A stretch of DNA of 64,000 nucleotides, from NCBI GenBank assembly GCA_965247995.1, contig OZ252041.1:186001-250000 (forward strand), given 5' to 3'. Made by a program: the position numbers and the translations under genes. This stretch comes from JASLZO01 sp965247995. Its GTDB lineage: Bacteria; Chloroflexota; Dehalococcoidia; UBA6926. The notes under the pieces are model-generated. The model did no database searches and was not told the DNA's origin. It saw only the letters and a program-made list of their open reading frames with translations. Of this stretch, positions 18,801 to 26,488 are shown piece after piece (within the stretch, counting starts at the first letter, position 1; each line of letters opens with the position of its first letter).

Positions 18801-19675
18801 ATGATCCGATCACACCGGTCATGCCCGACCCTGGGCGCGAGGACGTGCAGGTGATCGAGGTCGTTGAGCCCGACCGTGAGACGGTGGTCGAGTCGGCGGG
18901 CCGACAGGTGAAACTCGCGTTCTCGACGGGGTCGCGCGTCGTCACGTTCCAGGTGAGGGTCACGACGCTTCGAGACGATGAGGTCGAGAATCCCCCCGAC
19001 GACCGGATGGTCGCTGCGGTAACGGTGGACCTGTACGACAGACAGGGAAACCAGGAGGAGAACGTCGAGTTCATCCTCCCGGCTTCGTTGACCGTCACAC
19101 TCACGGCCGAGCAGGTTGCGGAGCTGGGTGGCGTCGACGTGGTCGTAGCCGCCCACGCGGCGGGCGGTGTGTTGCTGCTGACACGCGCAGATCCCACGGA
19201 TGATTGGTCCGAGCTCGCCTCCGAGTTGGTGGAAGGCCCAGGGGAAGGCGAGATCACGGTCACGAGCATGGTGAGCCAGTTCAGTGACTTCGCGGTCGTC
19301 GTGAACGAACAAATCCTGGAGCAGGCGGCGACACCGGAGCCGACGGTTACGCCGGAGCCGACAGCGGCGCCGGAGCCGACGGCAGCACCAGAACCGACGG
19401 TTACGCCAGAGCCAACGGCGGCACCAGAACCGACGGTTACGCCAGAGCCAACGGCAGCACCCTCGCCGACCGTAGTCCCGACGCCCGAACTTACGGCCAC
19501 GGCAACATCGGTGCCCGTAGTCCCGCCCACCCCCACCGTAGAGTCTGCGCCCCCCGAGGCGGACGGAGGAGGCGGAGGGTTCCCGTGGTTGGCAATCGCG
19601 GCGATCGTGATCGTGGCAGCCGCCGCTGGAACCTTTGTCCTCGTGCGTGTGCGGCGGAGAGGGACAGATAACTAA
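12812..19675 (+). CDS. Giant secreted VCBS/Ig-like repeat surface protein with C-terminal membrane anchor
   Basis: A 2287-residue protein starting at ATG 12812, 5 bases after GGGAGG. A signal peptide ends at about A33 (QPAFA). One cadherin/Big_9-type domain follows (about 35-128). Then come 14 VCBS repeats of about 102-105 residues (about 130-1573), each ending in VTITVSGADD or a close variant. Three more Big_9-type domains (about 1574-1872), a further Ig-like domain, a PTPxPTP linker and a beta-rich domain (about 1996-2170) follow. A TPEPTAAPEPT linker leads to one transmembrane helix and the basic tail RVRRRGTDN. Many aspartates suggest Ca-binding repeats. The likely role is adhesion or a surface coat. 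No LPXTG motif or type I secretion signal is visible. Confidence 0.93.
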   Translation: MTLRSSMTTTSMRIAAVLLVMFLAVVASQPAFAIAPVAVEDNATTAEDTAVDIDVIANDTDADGDTLVIALVSGVPVIGNPSNGTAVIKTGSTTTITYTPNPNVNGTDSFTYDVSDGTNTHTGTVNVTVTSDATFAGTFTGPITEDATPNTVSSSTNITPTDPDGPTLTIVAQTNAPGTYGTFTITTAGAWTYTLVNTDTDTDALDNGDSVTDIFTVTVSGTPADNATQDVTITVSGADDVSVFSGDTTGTVTEDAATTTATGTLTISDVDDTPSITAQTNTAGTYGTFIITTAGAWTYTLDNTDTDTNALDPGDTPTDAFTVTTHDTTTQVVTITVSGADDAPAFSGDTTGTVTEDDATTTATGTLTISDPDGDDADPTITAQTDAEGTYGTFTITTAGAWTYTLVNTDTDTNALDDGDSVTDPFTVTASDNTTQTVTITVSGADDVSVFSGTTSGTVTEDDTTTTATGTLTVSDVDDTPSITAQTNTAGTYGTFIITTAGAWTYTLDNTDTDTNALDAGDTPTDAFTVTTHDTTTQVVTITVSGADDAPAFSGDTTGTVTEDDATTTATGTLTISDPDGDDADPTITAQTDAEGTYGTFTITTAGAWTYTLVNTDTDTNALDAGDTPTDAFTVTASDSTTQTVTITVSGADDVSVFSGTRTGSVTEDAATTTATGTLTVTDVDDTPSITAQSDTAGTYGTFSIDIAGAWIYTLLNTNTVTDALDDGDSVTDSFTVTTHDTTTQTVTITVSGADDVSVFSGTTSGTVTEDDTTTTATGTLTVSDVDDTPTITAQSDTAGTYGTFSIDIAGAWTYTLLNTNTVTDALNDSDSVTDTFTVTASDSTTQTVTITVSGADDASVFSGTRTGSVTEDAATTTATGTLTVSDVDDADPTITAQSNTAGTYGTFDIDIAGAWTYTLLNTNTVTDALDDGDSVTDTFSIAASDSNTETVTITVSGADDVSVFTGTTSGTVTEDDATTTATGTLTVSDVDDTPSITAQTNTAGTYGTFIITTAGAWTYTLDNTDTDTNALDAGDTPTDAFTVTTHDTTTQTVTITVSGADDVSVFSGTTSGTVTEDDATTTATGTITVSDVDDADPTITAQSNTAGTYGTFDIDIAGAWTYTLLNTNTVTDALDDGDSVTDTFSVAASDSNTQTVTITVSGADDASVFTGTTSGTVTEDDATTTATGTLTVTDVDDTPSITAQSDTAGTYGTFSIDIAGAWIYTLLNTNTVTDALDDGDSVTDTFSVTTHDTTTQTVTITVSGADDVSVFSGTTSGTVTEDDATTTATGTITVSDVDDADPTITAQSDTAGTYGTFSIDIAGAWIYTLLNTNTVTNALDDGDSVTDTFSVAASDSNTQTVTITVSGADDVSVFTGDTTGTVTEDDATTTATGTLTVSDVDDTPTITAQSNTAGTYGTFSIDSNGAWIYTLLNTNTVTDALDDGDSVTDAFIVTTHDTTTQTVTIIVSGADDVSVFSGTTSGTVTEDDATTTATGTITVSDVDDTPSITAQTNTAGTYGTFSIGSNGLWTYTLVNTDTDTNALDDGDSPIDSFIVTTHDTTTQTVTITVSGANDDPVAVEDTVTITEDDTGTDIDVIANDTDVDTGDALFIALDNSVAIISTPTRGGTAVIKTGSTTEITYTPKPNFNGTETFAYGLSDGTKTVIGFVTVTVDPAPDTPVAVADSATTNEDTAVDIDVIANDTDADGDDLEVHIVDAPPNGTAVKTSGSTTEITYTPNANFNGTDSFTYTVTDGTNTHEGTVTVTITAVNDNPVGVNDTLTVNEDTAGTVDVIANDTDVDTSDTVPDTLSVTAIASAPSDGTAVVKSGSTTEVTYTPNANFNGTDSFTYTVRDKSGRTDTGTVTVTVTPVNDVPVVTGTFRDHILTEGGGPARFSVQGYFADVDEIEGDSLTFSVRSGNQLVARASMSSGGNAVSITPVSEGRATITVTATDTGNASVSATFRVTVYSADPTPQPTPAATPEPTPIPTPIPTPEPDDPITPVMPDPGREDVQVIEVVEPDRETVVESAGRQVKLAFSTGSRVVTFQVRVTTLRDDEVENPPDDRMVAAVTVDLYDRQGNQEENVEFILPASLTVTLTAEQVAELGGVDVVVAAHAAGGVLLLTRADPTDDWSELASELVEGPGEGEITVTSMVSQFSDFAVVVNEQILEQAATPEPTVTPEPTAAPEPTAAPEPTVTPEPTAAPEPTVTPEPTAAPSPTVVPTPELTATATSVPVVPPTPTVESAPPEADGGGGGFPWLAIAAIVIVAAAAGTFVLVRVRRRGTDN
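13201..17532 (+). repeat. Tandem array of 14 VCBS-encoding units (about 306-315 bp each)
   Basis: The DNA of the repeat protein is a near-perfect tandem array. Units come in a 102-residue form (SDVDDTP) and a slightly longer form (SDPDGDDADP or SDVDDADP). A two-unit block around 13620-14060 recurs almost base for base about 621 bases later, and other unit types alternate in a mosaic. Such identity indicates recent duplication or gene conversion, and copy number is likely to vary between strains. Short-read assembly here may be unreliable. Confidence 0.9.
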
Positions 19676-19899
19676 GGCCTTTTCTCAGGAGAACGACTAC
19701 CGACATGAGTGGACGCATGGCGGTCCCGCCCCAGCGGGTCGATTAGACACAGCTACGACGACTAGCAATCCGAGGCAAGGCTGGAAACACAGCGGGGCGG
19801 GTGGACCATTGATGCCTGGCGCGACCCGGCCTGTCGACTCGCGGCTCCACCAGACTCGATGGCCCTGGTCAAGGTGTCGGAGCAACGGGATAACTGCTT

Positions 19900-20619
19900 T
19901 TAGTCCGGTGTTTGTCCTCGGGTTCCTCGGATAGCACTCGCGTTCTTCAGTGCCTCGCGCCGGGACAGCACGCTGAGCCGATCAGCGTTCCGAGCGACGT
20001 AGTCCTCGACTACGTCGAGTCTGGACCAAGCGAGGTCGCGCAACGCCCAACCAATCGCTTTGCGAATAAAGAAGTCGGTGTCGGACATGTTGGGCTCGAT
20101 GCAATGAAACAGGAGCGAAAGGTCCGTTTCCTCTCTGCGGTTCACCTGGCAGATGATGGACGACCGGCGCTTCCAGAGGTCGTCGTCACGGCTCCACGAC
20201 CTCATGTGGACGGCCACGTCGTCAGGGTGTTGTTCGAGCAACTCACGTAACCGGTGCGTCGCAATGTCGTCAACCAAGTCCCACCACGCACCTGTAATCA
20301 CCATCTCTTCGAACATTGGGAGCGTTCCGAGGTCGCGATAGGCGCGATACCGTGGCGCCCCCGCTACCTCAAGCGCCGCGTATCGTTCTTCCCGATACGC
20401 AGCCGCGCGCCACAACTCGAGAACCGTCTCGCGCCAGACCTCTCGATTGCCAAATGGATGGGCACGCACGATGGCGCGGACGAGCTTTCGCCGGAGCGGG
20501 GTCTGCACACCTCGATACGGCATCTCCGACTTCATGTACGCCTGCATGCCCTGCGCCTTCATCGAGTCACCGTGGTCGGCCAGGGCTTGGCGGACCTCAT
20601 CAATCAACTGCGCGTTCAT
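19900..20619 (-). CDS. DNA alkylation repair glycosylase, AlkD-like
   Basis: A 239-residue all-helical HEAT-like repeat protein of the DNA alkylation repair family. Such enzymes remove 3- and 7-alkylpurines from DNA. The N-terminal block MQAYMKSEMPYRGVQTPLRR, ITGAWWDLVDDIA (the Trp and Asp of the active cleft) and FIRKAIGWALRDLAW (a second conserved Trp) are all present. It ends in KNASAIRG, close to the usual family end. It is a single gene, divergent from a small membrane protein gene. Confidence 0.9.
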   Translation of the reverse strand: MNAQLIDEVRQALADHGDSMKAQGMQAYMKSEMPYRGVQTPLRRKLVRAIVRAHPFGNREVWRETVLELWRAAAYREERYAALEVAGAPRYRAYRDLGTLPMFEEMVITGAWWDLVDDIATHRLRELLEQHPDDVAVHMRSWSRDDDLWKRRSSIICQVNRREETDLSLLFHCIEPNMSDTDFFIRKAIGWALRDLAWSRLDVVEDYVARNADRLSVLSRREALKNASAIRGTRGQTPD

Positions 20620-20675
20620 CGCATTCGGCCTCGTCTCGTCGCTCGAAGGATTCAGGTACGGTAGTCCAACTTGAA

Positions 20676-21113
20676 GTGAGCACCAACCGGACCGTCATCC
20701 TGTCGACCACCATCGCCCACGGGTCCGCGTGGGTCGCGTTGTTGGGCCTGGCGCTGCTCCTACCGTGTGCATATCGGGGAGCGAGTGCTACCCCTACATC
20801 GCCCGGGGGTGGCGAAGATGCGACCACAATCGTTACTACATGCTCCTCGATCATTGAATCCAACGGTCTATGGGTGTTGGTCCCCTTGTTGGTCCCTGTT
20901 TTCCTGAGCGCGCTCGCATTGCTCGCCGTGACTACCTACGACGGGCGCGGGGTCGCGCACAAGGCAACGGTGTGGGTCATTTCCATCCTCGTCTGCACGT
21001 TCTGCGTTCTTGGGATTTGGTCCGTTGGCGTGTTCTATCTCCCCACGGCCCTCGCTCTCGTCTTCTCTGCTGTTGTATTCAGCAGGTCCCCGCGTCTTCG
21101 AGCGACGACGTAG
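20676..21113 (+). CDS. Hypothetical four-helix membrane protein
   Basis: I take GTG 20676 as the start, giving 145 residues; the frame is open further upstream but that part is not protein-like. Four hydrophobic segments can be seen, at about residues 6-32, 63-87, 97-117 and 118-137. A polar loop between the first two contains PTSPGGGEDATT. I do not recognise a family. The ribosome binding site is weak, so the exact start is uncertain. It is divergent from the AlkD-like gene, and its end faces the end of the NmrA-like gene. Confidence 0.6.
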   Translation: MSTNRTVILSTTIAHGSAWVALLGLALLLPCAYRGASATPTSPGGGEDATTIVTTCSSIIESNGLWVLVPLLVPVFLSALALLAVTTYDGRGVAHKATVWVISILVCTFCVLGIWSVGVFYLPTALALVFSAVVFSRSPRLRATT

Positions 21114-21164
21114 CCCCCACCGGGGGAGCCCCGGAGGGTCCTGCCAGACTCACACCACATGGTC

Positions 21165-22061
21165 CTACGTTCCTCCACCTTTCGACCGCGGGATCCAGAT
21201 GGTGCGAAGCCAGTCCTCAAACGCCACCATCTGGACGCCCCAACGGCGGACGAGCGCCGGAATATCCTCGTCGTACCCATGCCGTTCGTACCATGAGGTC
21301 ATCGCCCTAGCTGACTCCCTCGCGTGCTCCGACGCCTCCTGCGGCAGCTGGCGGTAGACGACCTGACGGCCCAACGCCCGGCCGAGGGCGTCCGCGATGC
21401 CATCCATAGTGATGGTCTGAGCGGCGATATCAACGGCCTCGCGATCGAATTCGTCTTTCCGCTCGAAGGCGGCCAACGCCCACTTCCCGATGTCATGGCC
21501 GGAAATGACCTGCAACGATTTGCCTGGGCTCAGCATTCCTGTGATGACGCCACGTTCCAACGCGCCGAGGTCGGCTACGTAGTTCTCCATGAATGAGACG
21601 GGCCGAAGAATGGTCCACCGCATCCCGGTCGTCCCCATCAGGCGCTCCGCAACCGCCCGTTTCGCATCCCAGTACGACACCCCTCGGCCAGCCTCCTTCG
21701 CGCCACACGACGACGCATAGATCAGGTGCTCGACGCGCGAACGCAAGGCGGCGTCGATGACGGACGTACCTTGGCGCGTCTCAAGCATTGAGTCGTCGTC
21801 TGGCGCTTCGCCTTGAACTGAGAACACGCCGTACGCCCCCGCCAACGCCGCCGAGACCGTGGTCGGGTCGTTCAGGTCCGCCTGTACGACTTCAACGCCA
21901 CGGTCCGCGAGCAGCCGCGCCCGCGCAGATCCCGGATCCCGTGTTACTCCACGGACATGCCACGCGTCGCGTGAACTCAGCAAATGCTCGATGACGCCAC
22001 CACCCTGCGTCCCCGTCGACCCGAAGACAACGATTGTCCGTCTTGGTCCGTTGTTCGCCAC
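21165..22061 (-). CDS. NmrA-like NAD(P)-binding Rossmann protein
   Basis: A 298-residue protein of the NmrA / atypical short-chain dehydrogenase family. The N-terminal VFGSTGTQGGGV (about residues 12-23) is the glycine-rich nucleotide loop, DLNDPTTV follows the second strand, and WTILRPVSFMENYV is a strongly conserved family block. Members act as redox-sensing regulators or as quinone or isoflavone reductases; nothing here decides which. The GTG start follows a perfect AGGAGGTGATC site. It is divergent from the Fur-family gene. Confidence 0.88.
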   Translation of the reverse strand: MANNGPRRTIVVFGSTGTQGGGVIEHLLSSRDAWHVRGVTRDPGSARARLLADRGVEVVQADLNDPTTVSAALAGAYGVFSVQGEAPDDDSMLETRQGTSVIDAALRSRVEHLIYASSCGAKEAGRGVSYWDAKRAVAERLMGTTGMRWTILRPVSFMENYVADLGALERGVITGMLSPGKSLQVISGHDIGKWALAAFERKDEFDREAVDIAAQTITMDGIADALGRALGRQVVYRQLPQEASEHARESARAMTSWYERHGYDEDIPALVRRWGVQMVAFEDWLRTIWIPRSKGGGT

Positions 22062-22088
22062 CGGCGATCACCTCCTGCTATGCCCGTA

Positions 22089-22137
22089 TTGTCGCTATTT
22101 CGTGCCTGCAGTATGCTACAGGAGCAAATGCATGCAT
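22089..22137 (+). promoter_or_regulatory. Candidate promoter and Zur/Fur-type operator
   Basis: TTGTCG (22089-22094) and TATGCT (22112-22117), 17 bases apart, resemble -35 and -10 boxes pointing at the Fur-family gene. An imperfect palindrome, CCTGCAGTATGCTACAGG (22105-22122), covers the -10 box with 14 of 18 symmetric positions. The perfect palindrome ATGCATGCAT (22128-22137) lies just downstream. A repressor bound here would block transcription of its own gene and of the transporter behind it. Confidence 0.5.
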
Positions 22138-22162
22138 CTACCACCGCTCGGAGGTCCCAGCG

Positions 22163-22633
22163 TTGGACGTGATTCCGCTCCTGCGCAGCGCTGGCGCCCG
22201 CGTGACGCCTCAGCGGGTAATGATCCTGCAAGCGCTGGTGGACGCCTCCCGGCATCTCACGGCGGAGGAGATCCACGACACGGTCCGTGAGACCTACTCC
22301 GTAATCGATCTCGCCACGGTCTATCGCACGCTTCAACTCCTGAAACGGGTCCGGCTGGTCATCGAAATCGACCCGGTCGACGGCTCAGCCGAATACGAGT
22401 TCGCGGGCGATGGACGCCACCATCACATGGCATGCCGAATGTGCCGCGGCACGTTCGACTTGAGTATCGAATACCTCGAGTCGCTACGCGAGACGCTCAC
22501 CACGGAGTTCGGCTTCCTCCCCGACCTCCACAGCTTCACGGTTTCCGGCATCTGCGCGCGGTGCGCCGAAACCCCGCCCACCGGTCCGAGCACAACCGAG
22601 CCGGCACACCCCACCGCGGGCACCGGACGATGA
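22163..22633 (+). CDS. Fur-family metal-dependent repressor, probably Zur
   Basis: With TTG 22163, placed 8 bases after GGAGG, the protein has 156 residues. The winged-helix DNA-binding half has VTPQRVMILQAL and the recognition region SVIDLATVYRTLQLL. The C-terminal half carries the metal site HHHMACRMC and a second pair CARC, which would hold structural zinc. Its stop overlaps the start of the metal-binding lipoprotein gene (ATGA), tying it to a zinc- or manganese-type importer. Zur is therefore the likeliest subtype, though Mur or Fur cannot be excluded. Confidence 0.88.
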   Translation: MDVIPLLRSAGARVTPQRVMILQALVDASRHLTAEEIHDTVRETYSVIDLATVYRTLQLLKRVRLVIEIDPVDGSAEYEFAGDGRHHHMACRMCRGTFDLSIEYLESLRETLTTEFGFLPDLHSFTVSGICARCAETPPTGPSTTEPAHPTAGTGR

Positions 22634-23670
22634 ACGCTCGGTCTGTTATTGCTGCGCTCGCGTTCTTGTTGTTCTTCCCGGTCGCGTTGGGATGTGGCGA
22701 GCCTTCGAGTCAAGCCTCGGCGGTTGACACGGGCGCATCCGCGCAAGAGCTGGGACCCACGCTCCGCGTTGTCGCCACAGTCTCACCTATCACCTCAATC
22801 GTCGAGAACATTGGAGGCGCCCGCATCGATCTCCAGGGGATCATCCCGGAGGGCGTGAACTCCCATACCTACGAACCGGCCCCGTCGGTGGCGGCATTGG
22901 TGTCACGGGCTGACCTGATTGTCGCGAACGGACTGTTCTTAGAAGAACCGACGATCAACCTCGCCGAGGCCAATCGACGACCGGGATCGATGATCCTCTT
23001 GCTGGGCGATAGGACGATCATGCGCGACGAATGGAGATTCGACTTTTCGTTCCCAGAGTCGGGTGGTCACCCGAACCCACACCTGTGGCCGGACCCACAA
23101 TTAGCCCTCCACTACGCGAGACTCGTTCGTGACGCTCTGGCCGAGCTCGACCCCGATGGAGCCGAGGTATTCGAGGCCAACTACAAGGCCTTCGGCGACC
23201 GCATTGCGTCGCTCGACGAAGCCATCCGTACCGCGGTCGAAACGCTTCCGGAGGCCAACCGTCGCCTCCTTACGTACCACGACTCGTGGGCGTATTTCGC
23301 TGCGCGATATGGTCTACAGGTGGTCGGAGCCGCCGAACCCTCCGATTTCTCGGAGCCAAACGCCCGCGAGGTCGCGGACCTCATCGATCAACTCCGCGAA
23401 CTCCAGTTGCCAGTGATCTTTGGATCGGAGGTGTTTCCGAGCCAGGTGCTCGAACAGGTTGCCGCCGAGACTGGGGCCGCATATGTAGATGATCTTCGCG
23501 ACGACGACCTACCGGGCGGTCCCGGAGACCCGAGCCACTCATACCTTGGGCTTATGGTCCAGAACATGCGGACCATGATCCCGGCTCTCGGTGGGTCGGC
23601 CGCCTCGTTCGATGCCGTCGATACGTCTCCCGTCTTCCCAGGCGTTAGTACAGCCCGTTATCCGCAGTAA
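22630..23670 (+). CDS. Zinc/manganese ABC importer substrate-binding lipoprotein (ZnuA/TroA-like)
   Basis: A 346-residue cluster A-I binding protein. A lipoprotein signal peptide ends at VALGC (Cys at about residue 22), so it is anchored outside the cell membrane. Metal ligands are visible as His in NSHTYEP, His in NPHLWPDP and His in TYHDSWAYFA, with a C-terminal acidic ligand. The long His-rich loop typical of many ZnuA proteins is lacking, so manganese is possible. Start ATG 22630 overlaps the repressor stop by 4 bases. It forms an operon with the two genes that follow. Confidence 0.92.
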   Translation: MNARSVIAALAFLLFFPVALGCGEPSSQASAVDTGASAQELGPTLRVVATVSPITSIVENIGGARIDLQGIIPEGVNSHTYEPAPSVAALVSRADLIVANGLFLEEPTINLAEANRRPGSMILLLGDRTIMRDEWRFDFSFPESGGHPNPHLWPDPQLALHYARLVRDALAELDPDGAEVFEANYKAFGDRIASLDEAIRTAVETLPEANRRLLTYHDSWAYFAARYGLQVVGAAEPSDFSEPNAREVADLIDQLRELQLPVIFGSEVFPSQVLEQVAAETGAAYVDDLRDDDLPGGPGDPSHSYLGLMVQNMRTMIPALGGSAASFDAVDTSPVFPGVSTARYPQ

Positions 23671-23682
23671 CGGGGACCACCA

Positions 23683-24534
23683 ATGCTGCACGAGTCTTCT
23701 CATGACGCCCGGTCGGACCAACCAGTGGTCGAGATCCGGGACCTCACCTGCGGGTACGAGGGATCGGTCGTCCTGAGGGACGTCAACCTCCGCGTCATGC
23801 GCGAGGACTTCATCGGCCTGCTCGGACCCTCCGGTTCCGGGAAGACAACTCTCCTCAGGGCGATCCTCGGCGCCGTCAACGTATACCGGGGGGCGGTCAT
23901 CGTCAGTGGGGAATCCGTTCGGAACCGGCGACCGCAGGTCGGCTATGTCCCACAACTCGAGTCGATTGATTGGCACTTCCCGGTCACCGTTGAAGAGGTG
24001 GTCCTCATGGGACGGACGGCTGGGAGCGGCTTCACCCCTTGGCACCGCGCCGAGGACCGCGATGTGGCGTACGAGGCGATGGGGCGTCTTGGGATCGCGA
24101 ACCTGGGGCGACGGCACATACGCGAATTGTCCGGGGGTCAACAACAGCGTGTGTTTCTCGCGCGCGCGCTCGTAAGCAACCCTCGCCTCCTCCTTCTAGA
24201 CGAACCAACGAACGGAGTGGATATCCGCACGCGCGACGAAGTACTGCACCTGCTTGACGATCTCAACCATGACGGCGTCGCGATCGTCTTGACAACCCAT
24301 GAGATCAACGCCGTCGCCGCCCACCTTCCCCGCGTCGTATGCATCAGCGAGCGCGTGATCGCCGACGGCGCAGCGAGCGACGTGATCACGCCAGATGTTC
24401 TTCGTGAAACGTACGGCGCCTCAATGCCAGTCACCGAGTTCGAAGGGATGGTCCTCGTCGCAGAGACCCCTCATTTCCTTGGAAGACACCACCACCACCC
24501 CACGGGATCCGGCGAACCGCCGCACGCACACTGA
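23683..24534 (+). CDS. Metal ABC importer ATP-binding protein (ZnuC-like)
   Basis: A 283-residue ABC ATPase with Walker A GPSGSGKTT, signature LSGGQQQR, Walker B LLLLDEPTNGVD and switch His TTHEINAV. It is the energising subunit of the importer formed with the lipoprotein before it and the permease after it. Its extreme C-terminus is rich in histidine (GRHHHHP and PHAH in the last 20 residues), which may bind the transported metal in the cytosol. It begins 12 bases after the binding protein gene. Confidence 0.93.
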   Translation: MLHESSHDARSDQPVVEIRDLTCGYEGSVVLRDVNLRVMREDFIGLLGPSGSGKTTLLRAILGAVNVYRGAVIVSGESVRNRRPQVGYVPQLESIDWHFPVTVEEVVLMGRTAGSGFTPWHRAEDRDVAYEAMGRLGIANLGRRHIRELSGGQQQRVFLARALVSNPRLLLLDEPTNGVDIRTRDEVLHLLDDLNHDGVAIVLTTHEINAVAAHLPRVVCISERVIADGAASDVITPDVLRETYGASMPVTEFEGMVLVAETPHFLGRHHHHPTGSGEPPHAH

Positions 24535-24542
24535 GTCCATCT

Positions 24543-25418
24543 GTGTTCGAACCCTTTCAATACGAGTTCTTCGTTCGTGGCCTCATCGCCGCAACAATTG
24601 TCGGCGGCCTGTTGGGCATGCTGGGCGTGTATGTTGTCCTCCGCCGCATGGCCTACATTGGCCATGGCCTCGCCCACGCGGCGTTTGGCGGCGCTGCCGT
24701 TTCATGGGTCCTGTCGGTGAACTTCTTCTTTGGCGCAACGCTTTGGGGTTTTCTCTCGGCGCTGCTGATCACCTTTACGGCCCGGAGGAGGACGATCGGC
24801 GCGGACGCCGCGATCGGGATCATTACCACCGCCAGTTTCGCTCTCGGCATCGCGCTGATCAGCCGAGTCGGCGGGTTTGTCCGCAGCTTCGAGGCGGCCC
24901 TATTTGGCAACATCCTGGGTGTCGGGAACGATGACGTCGTCGCAATCGTCGTTGTTACGTTCATCGCCGCTGTGTTCGTGTTCGGCGCCTACAAACAGCT
25001 CCTGTTCGCGACCTTCGACCCCGAGGTGGCCGACTTCTACGGAGTGCGGACGCGTCGCATTGACGCCGCTTTCTCCCTGGTGTTGGCCGCCGCGATCGTG
25101 GTCTCGATGCAAGTCGTCGGCGTCACGTTGATTGCCGCTGCAATCGTCATCCCACCAATCGTTGCCCGCCTAATCACGAACAGCTTTCAACGCGTGATGG
25201 TTATTTCTATCGTTGTTGGGAGCGTCACCGGTCTCGTCGGCATCTATCTGAGCTTCTACGTAGACATCTCGTCTGGCGCCTCTATCGTCCTGCTCGCCTC
25301 CGGGGTCTTCGTTACCGCACTGATCTACGCAAGCGTCAGCGCCCGGATCAGAGCACGCCAGGGCGTCAAAAAAACGGAGGTCATCATCGCGTCCCCGGAC
25401 GCACCTGGCTCGCTTTAG
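24543..25418 (+). CDS. Metal ABC importer permease (ZnuB-like)
   Basis: A 291-residue integral membrane protein of the ABC-3 family with eight or more hydrophobic segments. Family blocks include AYIGHGLAHAAFGG near residue 37 and VTLIAAAIVIPPIVARL near residue 197. It forms the transmembrane channel of the zinc/manganese-type importer. GTG start, 8 bases after the ATPase stop; last gene of the four-gene repressor-importer operon. Confidence 0.93.
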   Translation: MFEPFQYEFFVRGLIAATIVGGLLGMLGVYVVLRRMAYIGHGLAHAAFGGAAVSWVLSVNFFFGATLWGFLSALLITFTARRRTIGADAAIGIITTASFALGIALISRVGGFVRSFEAALFGNILGVGNDDVVAIVVVTFIAAVFVFGAYKQLLFATFDPEVADFYGVRTRRIDAAFSLVLAAAIVVSMQVVGVTLIAAAIVIPPIVARLITNSFQRVMVISIVVGSVTGLVGIYLSFYVDISSGASIVLLASGVFVTALIYASVSARIRARQGVKKTEVIIASPDAPGSL

Positions 25419-25527
25419 CACGGCTTGTCGCGAGATTCCGGTTCGAAACAACCGTGTCCGTGCATCCCTTGCAGTCATGCGGCCCTGTCGACGACACTGA
25501 CCGCAATTTCGACGAGGGGGTTCGGGA

Positions 25528-26463
25528 ATGAAGCTACTGCTGCTCAGCGACGGCCGGCCCGCCGTCCTACGAGGCGACGACCGGGTTGTTGACGTCAGCT
25601 CCGCCGTGCAGGGCTCCGGCCAGGCGGCGATGCAATCCATCATCGAAGGCTTCAACGCGGTCCGAGACGAGTTCGCCCGGCTCCAACGGGAGGGGAATGC
25701 TGTCCCGCTCTCGAGCGTCGAACTCCAAGCACCCCTGCCACGGCCGAACAACATTTTCTGCATGGGGGGGAACTACGGCGAGTTTGGGCATCGGGCCGCA
25801 GCCCCCATGTGGGGATTCCACAAGGCGTCGGACGCCGTCATCGGACCGAATGGCACCGTGGTGCTTCCCCCAGACGACGCCAACATCTTCCACCACGAGC
25901 CTGAATTAGTCCTCGTCTTCGCGCGGGGCGGCAAAGGCATTAAAGCATCCGATGCTATGGATCACGTATTTGGCTACACGGGCGGCGTTGACGTGTCCGC
26001 CCGAATGGGTGCGACAGGCGGCAGCGGACCCCCGCGTGATTCGTTGCCGCTCTCGGCGGCAAAATCCTTCCCGACGTTCGCGCCCATCGGCCCCTGGATC
26101 GTCACGAAGGACGAAATCGCCGATCCTCAAGACGTCCAGATACGCCTCTCCGTCGACGGACAACTGCGTGGGGACTTCAACACCTCCGACATGGCACATT
26201 CCATAGCCGAGTCCATCGAATTCATTGCGTCGCTGGAGGAGATCAGCGCCGGCGACATCCTGTACACGGGAACGAACCACCAGGGTCTCGGCGCGATGCA
26301 GGAGGGTGAGACGATCGAGTTGGAGATCGCGGGCGTTGGCCGCCTCGCGTTCAGCGTCAGCGATCCTCTGAAACGCCGATGGAACAAAGGCGTGGATGAG
26401 GACACCGCCCGCGACATCCGTGAGGGCACGGGTCCCCCAGGCAGCAAGGTCCGCCCCTTATAG
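25528..26463 (+). CDS. Fumarylacetoacetate hydrolase family protein
   Basis: A 311-residue FAH-fold enzyme. Members hydrolyse or decarboxylate beta-diketo acids, or isomerise catechol-pathway acids, with a divalent metal. FHHEPELVLVF supplies two metal-binding Glu residues, and GYTGGVDVSAR holds the Asp at the usual third-ligand site. YTGTNHQGLGAMQEGETIELEI near the end is the typical C-terminal block. The substrate cannot be read from the sequence. It stands alone, convergent with the hydroxyacid oxidase gene, at the start of a catabolic-looking region. Confidence 0.9.
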   Translation: MKLLLLSDGRPAVLRGDDRVVDVSSAVQGSGQAAMQSIIEGFNAVRDEFARLQREGNAVPLSSVELQAPLPRPNNIFCMGGNYGEFGHRAAAPMWGFHKASDAVIGPNGTVVLPPDDANIFHHEPELVLVFARGGKGIKASDAMDHVFGYTGGVDVSARMGATGGSGPPRDSLPLSAAKSFPTFAPIGPWIVTKDEIADPQDVQIRLSVDGQLRGDFNTSDMAHSIAESIEFIASLEEISAGDILYTGTNHQGLGAMQEGETIELEIAGVGRLAFSVSDPLKRRWNKGVDEDTARDIREGTGPPGSKVRPL

Positions 26464-26488
26464 ACGCGGGCACAAGGGACCACCCGGC

